From an uncultured Rhodospirillaceae bacterium (lineage in GTDB: Bacteria; Pseudomonadota; Alphaproteobacteria; Rhodospirillales; UBA2165): DNA of 6,663 nucleotides. Shown in pieces: positions 1 through 4,652 of this stretch. The notes under the pieces were generated by a model, which saw only the letters and a list, made by a program, of their open reading frames with translations, had not been told where the DNA came from and made no database searches. Each line of letters opens with the position of its first letter. Within the stretch, counting starts at the first letter, position 1. The translations under genes and the position numbers were made by a program. The stretch spans positions 1-6,663 of the forward strand of contig CAJXJM010000148.1 in assembly GCA_913054205.1 (NCBI GenBank), read 5' to 3'.

Positions 1-1
1 C

Positions 2-610
2 GCCGGCAAATTCGCCCATCTTGTCAATGGTCTGACCGATGGACAAATGTTCCTGACACTCTTAGTTACTGCGGGACTGACTGTTGTGCTCGGGCTCGGC
101 ATGCCGACGCCGAGTGCCTATATTTTGTCGGCGGCATTGATGACACCGATTTTATCTGAAATCGGCGTGCCGACTTTGCCAGCGCATATGTTTGTTTTTT
201 ACTACGCTGTGATGTCTGCCCTTACCCCGCCCGTGGCGGTGGCGGCCTATGCCGCCTCCTCAATAGCTGAAGATAACCCGCTGCTGATTGCCGTCATGGC
301 GGTCAAGTTTGCCCTCGCAGCTTTCATTGTTCCTTTCGCTTTTGTCTATGGCCCAGAGTTGTTGATGATTGGCCCCTGGCATGTGATTGCCTTTTCCTTC
401 GTCACGGCGGCCGTTGGTCTTATCTTTATTGCCTCTGCTCTGGAGGCGTATTTTCAAGCCGACTTGGCCGGCTGGGAACGCGTGTTATTGGGCGTTGCAG
501 GTTTTGGCTTGGTCATGCCGAATTATTATACGGCAGCGGCTTCGGCGGTGATTTTGGCGGTTTACTTTGTGCCGCGCTATATTCAGCAAAAGTCTAAATC
601 CAAAGTTTGA
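2..610 (+). CDS. TRAP transporter fused permease (4TM/12TM), C-terminal part, cut by left edge
   Basis: The reading frame is open from base 2 to the TGA at 608-610, so about 202 C-terminal residues are visible and the start lies outside the window. It is an inner-membrane protein: hydrophobic segments alternate with short loops. The stretch GLGMPTPSAYILSAALMTP, followed by AHMFVFYYAVMSALTPPVAVAAY, is the signature of the large (DctM-like) half of TRAP permeases, which use an ion gradient to import carboxylates delivered by a periplasmic binding protein. The extra hydrophobic tail after this core (PELLMIGPWHVIAF onward, several further membrane segments, ending in a basic KSKSK) matches the C-terminal extension of 4TM/12TM fused permeases rather than a stand-alone DctM. 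The small subunit and binding protein should lie to the left. An internal ATG at 47 is not the true start because homology continues upstream of it. Substrate cannot be inferred. Confidence 0.9.
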   Translation, partial: AGKFAHLVNGLTDGQMFLTLLVTAGLTVVLGLGMPTPSAYILSAALMTPILSEIGVPTLPAHMFVFYYAVMSALTPPVAVAAYAASSIAEDNPLLIAVMAVKFALAAFIVPFAFVYGPELLMIGPWHVIAFSFVTAAVGLIFIASALEAYFQADLAGWERVLLGVAGFGLVMPNYYTAAASAVILAVYFVPRYIQQKSKSKV

Positions 611-638
611 TTGTTTCCGTTTCAGATTACGAATAAGC

Positions 639-662
639 TACCTTTTCATTTTTGAAAAGGTA
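639..662 (+). promoter_or_regulatory. Perfect hairpin enclosing the ribosome-binding site of the sigma-54 activator gene
   Basis: The arms TACCTTTTCA (639-648) and TGAAAAGGTA (653-662) are perfect reverse complements separated by TTTT, giving a 10-bp stem with a 4-base loop. The right arm contains AAAAGG (655-660), the only Shine-Dalgarno-like sequence suitably placed for the ATG at 668. In mRNA this would pair the ribosome-binding site with a CCUUUU anti-SD arm. No T-run follows, so it does not look like an intrinsic terminator for the TRAP gene. It could equally be a DNA operator for a dimeric regulator. The sequence shows the symmetry; the function is inferred. Confidence 0.55.
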
Positions 663-667
663 TGGGC

Positions 668-2287
668 ATGGCAGAAGAACCTATCAGTCTTGAAATGATT
701 TATCAGGCGTTGCCGTTTATTGCGCGGACCACGGGTGGCGTGGCGCAAGTCACCGATGGCAGTGGTCTTTGCCTGTATGCAGTTGGACCCGATGGTGCTC
801 GGCGGGAAAATCTTGAGGGCAAAATCAATGACATTTGCCGCAAAACGGCTGAGGAAGCTAAGCCGTTTGGGATTGGCCAAGGTGACAGTATAAATGATGT
901 GCGCCGCGAGACTTTCGCTCTGCCACTCGGCGCGTATGTCATTTCTGCCACCAATGAGGATCGTGCCGACCGGCAGAGCGAGCTGTTCGAGACGCTCAAG
1001 GAAACCCTGCCGCTGATTGCCGCAGTGGCCGAAGGTGAGGCCATTCTGTTCGATAAGGCTGGTAAGCGAATGCTGACGGCCAATCCTAAATCTATTGAGC
1101 CAGAAAAAGGCGACGGCAGTGTTTCGGAAAGCTGTCTCAATGTGATGCGGAGTAACCGGCCGGATATTGGACCGTCTCGAACTGAACCTGAGGCGACGGC
1201 GGTGCGTATTCCGATCTGCTCAGCCTTTGGCTTCGGCTTTAACAATTCAGTGTCGGTGCGCAAACGGCGGGAATTGCTCGACCAAGTCCGGCGCAATCGC
1301 AGTGCCAAATACACCTGGGATGATATTGTCTCCAAAGGCGCGCGACTGAAAGTGTCGCTCGAACAGGCCCAAAGCGCCGCTGAAACGCAATCTTCCGTCG
1401 TGATATTGGGCGAAAGCGGCACCGGCAAAGAGCTGTTTGCTCAAGCGATCCACAACGCATCGAAGCGGGCGGATAAACCTTTCATCGCCATCAATTGCGC
1501 GGCGCTTCCCGAGAATCTGGTCGAAAGTACATTTTTTGGCTATGCCGAAGGATCGTTCACCGGCGCGCGTAAAGGTGGGCAGGCGGGCTTATTTGAAGAA
1601 GCCGATGGCGGCACGTTGTTGCTTGATGAGATCAGCGAGATGCCGCTGGAACTGCAGGCCAAGCTTTTGCGGGTGTTGCAGGAAAATGAAATCACACGCA
1701 TTGGCTCCAGCAAACCTGTCGCCGTGAATGTGCGCATCATCTGCACCTGCAACCGTGATCTCAATGATTGTGTCGAGGAGGGGAGCTTTCGGGCTGATCT
1801 CTATTACCGGCTGAACGTGATCGATATATTCCTGCCGCCGTTGAGAGACGGCAAAGGTGATATCCCGTCCCTCGCGACGTCAATTTTGCGAAATATCTCT
1901 GTCCAAGAAGATCGGCCAACCATGCAGATCGACAAACGGACGATGGATATATTGTTGACTTACGATTGGCCGGGCAACGTTCGAGAATTAAATAACGCTC
2001 TCGAACGCGCAGCTAGTTTGTCTGATCATGAGATACTTCAACCCGAACATCTCTCGGCGCGAATTCGCGGCACGACATCTCGTGCGCCAATTCAGAAAAA
2101 AGGCCAAAAAAATGATGAGCGTCGAAATCTCAAATCAAGTCTTGCCGAGGCTGGTCACAATCTAATCCTGGAAACACTCGATCGACACAACGGCAATCGC
2201 ACGAGAACCGCAAAAGAGCTTGGGATCAGCGTGACAACGCTTTGGCGCCGGATGCAGGAAGCAAAAAATTCGAGTTTGTACCCGTGA
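668..2287 (+). CDS. Sigma-54-dependent transcriptional activator (AAA+ core, Fis-type HTH)
   Basis: This cytoplasmic bacterial enhancer-binding protein should hydrolyse ATP to remodel sigma-54 RNA polymerase. The ATG at 668 (539 aa, MAEEPISLE) is preferred over the ATG at 662 because AAAAGG at 655-660 lies 7 bases from the former and only 1 from the latter. Residues 1 to about 205 form an N-terminal region I cannot assign: no receiver-domain motif is evident, and a degenerate GAF- or PAS-like ligand sensor is possible. The central domain starts near WDDI (217) and carries Walker A GESGTGKE (248-255), a sigma-54 contact loop GSFTGA (295-300, usual consensus GAFTGA), Walker B LLLDE (317-321), sensor I CTCN (359-362, where ATN is usual), arginine-finger region FRADLYYR (374-381) and sensor II WPGNVREL (434-441). 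A Fis-type helix-turn-helix (about 508-532, RTAKELGISVTTLWRRM) ends the protein. All ATPase motifs are present, so it appears functional. It follows the TRAP gene by 57 bases on the same strand, so co-transcription is possible. Its 3' end overlaps the convergent lysR-type gene by 62 bases. Confidence 0.95.
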   Translation: MAEEPISLEMIYQALPFIARTTGGVAQVTDGSGLCLYAVGPDGARRENLEGKINDICRKTAEEAKPFGIGQGDSINDVRRETFALPLGAYVISATNEDRADRQSELFETLKETLPLIAAVAEGEAILFDKAGKRMLTANPKSIEPEKGDGSVSESCLNVMRSNRPDIGPSRTEPEATAVRIPICSAFGFGFNNSVSVRKRRELLDQVRRNRSAKYTWDDIVSKGARLKVSLEQAQSAAETQSSVVILGESGTGKELFAQAIHNASKRADKPFIAINCAALPENLVESTFFGYAEGSFTGARKGGQAGLFEEADGGTLLLDEISEMPLELQAKLLRVLQENEITRIGSSKPVAVNVRIICTCNRDLNDCVEEGSFRADLYYRLNVIDIFLPPLRDGKGDIPSLATSILRNISVQEDRPTMQIDKRTMDILLTYDWPGNVRELNNALERAASLSDHEILQPEHLSARIRGTTSRAPIQKKGQKNDERRNLKSSLAEAGHNLILETLDRHNGNRTRTAKELGISVTTLWRRMQEAKNSSLYP

Positions 2288-3263
2288 TAACGGGAGCCTT
2301 TATTTTCAAGTTCTCTGACTTGGACGTTTTTAATTCTTGGCAAACAATTTCCATTTGATGAAACATGCTTTGGGCGAGTCCGGAAACCGGTCTGTCCGAT
2401 CGATATTGAATGCCAAAAGGAATAGAATTCTTCATTCCGGGAAGGTCTATTGGCACAATCTCCCCAACCTGCTCTTCAATGGATATAAAAGTAGTTGTTA
2501 AAAATCCTATGAAGTCACTTTGCGTAACGAGTGATTTTAAATAAGGAGTAGATTGGCATTCGACGGCAATTTTTGGCAGGGATAGACCAGCCTCTGCATA
2601 ATATTTATTTAGATAAAGCCGTTGATCAGATTCTGGCCGTGGCATTATCCATAGGTATTTTAATAGCTCCTCGGCGATATTGTTTTTGGTGTTTAAAACC
2701 GGGTGGTCGCGCCGCACAATTACCGATGGTCGATCTAAAAACAACAAACGGCTGGTAATTTCTTGGCCCATATATTCGTTGTCAGGTTTTTTATATCCGA
2801 GCACTTCGTCATCCAAAATTGAAAATATAATGTCAAACTCACCTTCGATGAGGGATGATAGTATTTCTTTTCGAGCCTTTTGAACGACTCTGACTTTTAC
2901 ATTCTGGTGAACATCTAAAAACTTCATTGTTGCTTCCGGGAGAACAAAATTTGCCAATGTCGGCAAAGTTGCAATGGAGATTATGCGCTCAATTTCACCC
3001 CGCATTTCTCGGATTTCAACCTGTGCCCGATTGGCTTCTAAGAGAATGGACTTCGCCCGGGTGTAAAAATTCACGCCAAAATCTGTCGGTGTTACACCTT
3101 TAACACTGCGTTCTAAAAGGACGACTTCAAGCTGTTCTTCGAGTATTCGAATGCTTCGGGTTAGCCCCGGCTGAGAAATATTAAGGCTACGCGCCGCTTT
3201 CCCGATGCTTCCCGCTTCAACTGCAGCAGTGAAATGTTCCAGATAGTTCATCTCTAGGGTCAT
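2226..3263 (-). CDS. LysR-family transcriptional regulator, divergent from tctC-type gene
   Basis: This is a DNA-binding regulator of the LysR type, normally a tetramer whose DNA contacts respond to a small-molecule co-inducer. The start at 3263 (345 aa, MTLEMNYLEHF) is supported by AAGGA at 3274-3270 on the - strand, seven bases upstream. An in-frame ATG at 3251 is the fallback. Residues 6-65 form the winged helix-turn-helix (FTAAVEAGSIGKAARSLNIS, then SQPGLTRSIRILEEQL with LLERS and the TDFG turn), a textbook LysR N-terminus. Residues from about 95 to 312 are the periplasmic-binding-protein-like effector domain. The final 33 residues or so (from LKTSKSENLK) extend beyond the usual length of about 300; the last 20 codons are antisense to the 3' end of the activator gene. 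The gene is visibly more A+T-rich than the activator gene. By its divergent position it most likely controls the Tct genes and itself. Confidence 0.95.
   Translation of the reverse strand: MTLEMNYLEHFTAAVEAGSIGKAARSLNISQPGLTRSIRILEEQLEVVLLERSVKGVTPTDFGVNFYTRAKSILLEANRAQVEIREMRGEIERIISIATLPTLANFVLPEATMKFLDVHQNVKVRVVQKARKEILSSLIEGEFDIIFSILDDEVLGYKKPDNEYMGQEITSRLLFLDRPSVIVRRDHPVLNTKNNIAEELLKYLWIMPRPESDQRLYLNKYYAEAGLSLPKIAVECQSTPYLKSLVTQSDFIGFLTTTFISIEEQVGEIVPIDLPGMKNSIPFGIQYRSDRPVSGLAQSMFHQMEIVCQELKTSKSENLKIKAPVITGTNSNFLLPASGAKALSR
2305..2331 (+). terminator. Weak possible terminator after the sigma-54 activator gene
   Basis: TTCAAGT (2305-2311) can pair with ACTTGGA (2318-2324) through a 6-base loop, with one T-G wobble, and is followed two bases later by TTTTT (2327-2331). 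A second small hairpin, CCCGT-GATA-ACGGG (2281-2294), straddles the stop codon just upstream. Both stems are short, and both lie within the antisense of the lysR-type coding tail, so this is a tentative call. Confidence 0.25.
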
Positions 3264-3280
3264 AACAAATCCTTATGGCA

Positions 3281-3310
3281 ATTATCATTATTTATTAGCA
3301 TAGATTTCAA
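3281..3310 (-). promoter_or_regulatory. Sigma-70-type promoter candidate for the lysR-type gene
   Basis: Read on the - strand, TTGAAA (3310-3305) and GATAAT (3286-3281) are separated by 18 bases; each hexamer matches the consensus at five of six positions. Transcription would begin near 3274, giving a very short leader with the AAGGA ribosome-binding site almost at its 5' end. That tight leader is unusual, so the assignment is moderate. Confidence 0.5.
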
Positions 3311-3323
3311 TATCGCAATACAC

Positions 3324-3369
3324 TTCAAATTGAAAAATTGGAAAGTTTCACGTTAGCTGTCTGTCAGCT
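3324..3369 (+). promoter_or_regulatory. Inverted repeats in the divergent control region, candidate LysR-type operator and tctC-type promoter
   Basis: Two dyads lie in the 145-bp gap between the divergent genes: TTCAA-A-TTGAA (3324-3334) and AGCTG-TCTGT-CAGCT (3355-3369), with centres 33 bases apart, about three helical turns. T-N11-A spacings typical of LysR sites occur in both (3324/3336 and 3354/3366), although neither is centred on its dyad. A possible -35 TTGAAA (3330-3335) for the tctC-type gene overlaps the first dyad; the matching -10 at 17-base spacing (TTAGCT, 3353-3358) is poor, as often seen at activator-dependent promoters. The repeats are seen directly; the binding protein is inferred. 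Confidence 0.4.
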
Positions 3370-3408
3370 GATTTTAATAACCAACCAACACACTATGGGG
3401 AGAAAATT

Positions 3409-4485
3409 ATGTTGAATTCTAAAACACTTCTACTTGCCGCTGGTGCTGTAGGGATGATGGCTTCAGCCACTTCCTCTCAAGCCGGTTTTTATGATGGCAA
3501 AGATGTGACCGTCATTATTAATGCTGGTGCCGGTGGCGGTCTGACCCGTACCGGTCGATTGTTTACGAACCACATGAAAAAGCATTTGGGTAAAGGCGCC
3601 AATATGGTCATCAAAAATATTGCCGGTGCGGGCGGTGTCAAAGGTATGAATTTTATGGCTGAAAAAGCCAAGCCGAATGGACTCACCGTTTTGTGGGGGA
3701 CCGCCCAGCAAATGGCGCAGATTTTGAAACTGCCAGGTGTGCGTTTTAATTTATCCAAAATCGCTGTTATTGGGGCGGGCGGCTCCTCCTATTTATCTCT
3801 AGCGCGTTCGAATTTTAAGCCCGGTATTAAGCAGGCCAGTGATTTGCTTAAGGTAAAGAAAATGATCGTCGGAGGGCGTGGCACTTCAGATGGCTTAGGA
3901 ATATTCGCTCGTCTACCGTTGCAGATATTGGGCGTTGATTACCGCTATGTCCCTGGTTATCGCGGTCAGCCAAAATTGAATGCTGCGATCCGGGCGAAAG
4001 AGATCGGGTTGCTGACCACCGGTGGTATTGGCTATATCGTTTTTTATAAAGACACAATTTTGAAGTCGGGTGAAGCCAAGGCACTTTACTATCACTCTGC
4101 CCTTGGGGCCGATGGAAAATTTGCTGATCCTGGAATTTATCCAAAAGACGTAAAGCATTTTGCCGAGTTCTATAAGGATACCCATGGTGGAAAATTACCT
4201 ACTGGCCCGCTTTGGGAAGCTTATAAATGGTTCTCGAAATTTAATTCTCGGCCTTTTGGCATTTATGCGCGAAAAGATAATCCACCCGAACGCATTGCTG
4301 AATTGCGGGCAGCCTTTAAGAAAACCCTGAGTGATCCAGATTTTATCGCAGCCTGGACGAAAATGGTTAGAAGCGCCCCGGATTTTGGTGTGGGAAAGGA
4401 AGTTAGCTGGTTGTTGACCGATTTCAACAAAGTCAGTCCGGGAGCCCTTGCTGGGATGAAACAACTTACAGCCCGCAAGAAATGA
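3409..4485 (+). CDS. Tripartite tricarboxylate transporter substrate-binding protein (TctC/Bug family)
   Basis: This 358-residue protein is the periplasmic receptor of a TTT transporter. It binds a small anion, typically a carboxylate, and delivers it to TctA/TctB. The start has GGAG at 3399-3402, six bases upstream. Residues 1-25 are a Sec signal peptide: Lys5, a hydrophobic core LLLAAGAVGMMA, and SQA before a likely cut at A25/G26; no twin-arginine or lipobox is seen. The mature protein shows the family layout: first beta strand DVTVIINAGAGGG (32-44), then the NIAGAGGVKGMNFMAEKAKPNG segment beginning at 70, the IVGGRGTSDG region, and GYRGQPKLNAAIRAKEIGLLTTGG. Where many family members have Gly-Gly-Thr-Asp-x-x-Ala-Arg after the first strand, this one has GGLTRTGR, so the usual Asp is absent and the ligand may differ from classical ones. 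The total length is somewhat above the usual 320-330. It is followed by a strong terminator and then the permease fusion gene. The tctC symbol is withheld because citrate specificity is not shown. Confidence 0.92.
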   Translation: MLNSKTLLLAAGAVGMMASATSSQAGFYDGKDVTVIINAGAGGGLTRTGRLFTNHMKKHLGKGANMVIKNIAGAGGVKGMNFMAEKAKPNGLTVLWGTAQQMAQILKLPGVRFNLSKIAVIGAGGSSYLSLARSNFKPGIKQASDLLKVKKMIVGGRGTSDGLGIFARLPLQILGVDYRYVPGYRGQPKLNAAIRAKEIGLLTTGGIGYIVFYKDTILKSGEAKALYYHSALGADGKFADPGIYPKDVKHFAEFYKDTHGGKLPTGPLWEAYKWFSKFNSRPFGIYARKDNPPERIAELRAAFKKTLSDPDFIAAWTKMVRSAPDFGVGKEVSWLLTDFNKVSPGALAGMKQLTARKK

Positions 4486-4525
4486 AAAAATGATGGCAAG
4501 AAAAAGAAATAGGCCTTATCAGTAA

Positions 4526-4564
4526 AAAACGGCGTAATGTGAAAAATCCATGTTACGCCGTTTT
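4526..4564 (+). terminator. Strong stem-loop terminator between binding protein and permease genes
   Basis: AAAACGGCGTAA (4526-4537) and TTACGCCGTTTT (4553-4564) form a perfect 12-bp stem around a 15-base loop, with a T-run ending the right arm and an A-run at the left, so it could act in either direction. It lies 40 bases after the binding-protein stop codon. It probably ends or attenuates transcription so that the binding protein is made in excess over the permease, a common arrangement for transport operons. Confidence 0.8.
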
Positions 4565-4604
4565 AATTTCAAAATGAGTCATTCAATCAAAAATCTGTTT
4601 TACC

Positions 4605-4619
4605 TTGCACTGTCATTGC
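4605..4619 (+). promoter_or_regulatory. Candidate sigma-54 (-24/-12) promoter upstream of the permease fusion gene
   Basis: TTGCAC (4605-4610), five bases, then TTGC (4616-4619) fits the sigma-54 pattern TGGCAC-N5-TTGC with one mismatch, T for the first G of the -24 GG pair. It lies after the terminator and 33 bases before the ATG at 4653; the predicted start of transcription is near 4631. TTGC is also half of the palindrome TTGCGCAA (4616-4623). Such a short pattern can arise by chance, but the location in a small intergenic gap, in a window that encodes a sigma-54 activator, makes it worth recording. Confidence 0.35.
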
Positions 4620-4652
4620 GCAACGGAGCAGGGCGTAAGTTTGGACCAAATT

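Noticed and set aside
639..662. Reading the hairpin as an intrinsic terminator of the TRAP gene
   Set aside because: The stem is A+T-rich and is followed by ATGGGCATGG rather than a T-run.
703..1428. A 241-codon open frame on the - strand
   Set aside because: It lies entirely antisense to the sigma-54 activator, has a low-complexity Ser/Arg-rich translation with no family resemblance, and the + strand product has clear domains.
1610..1622. Sigma-54-like sequence GGCACG-TTG-TTGC
   Set aside because: The spacing is one base short and the bases encode the Walker B strand of the activator, which explains the sequence.
4476..4512. Imperfect repeat GCAAGAAATGA / GCAAGAAAAAGAAATAG at the end of the binding-protein gene, with a tiny ATG-initiated frame
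   Set aside because: It is short, A-rich and explainable by chance; the frame has only about ten codons and no clear ribosome-binding site.
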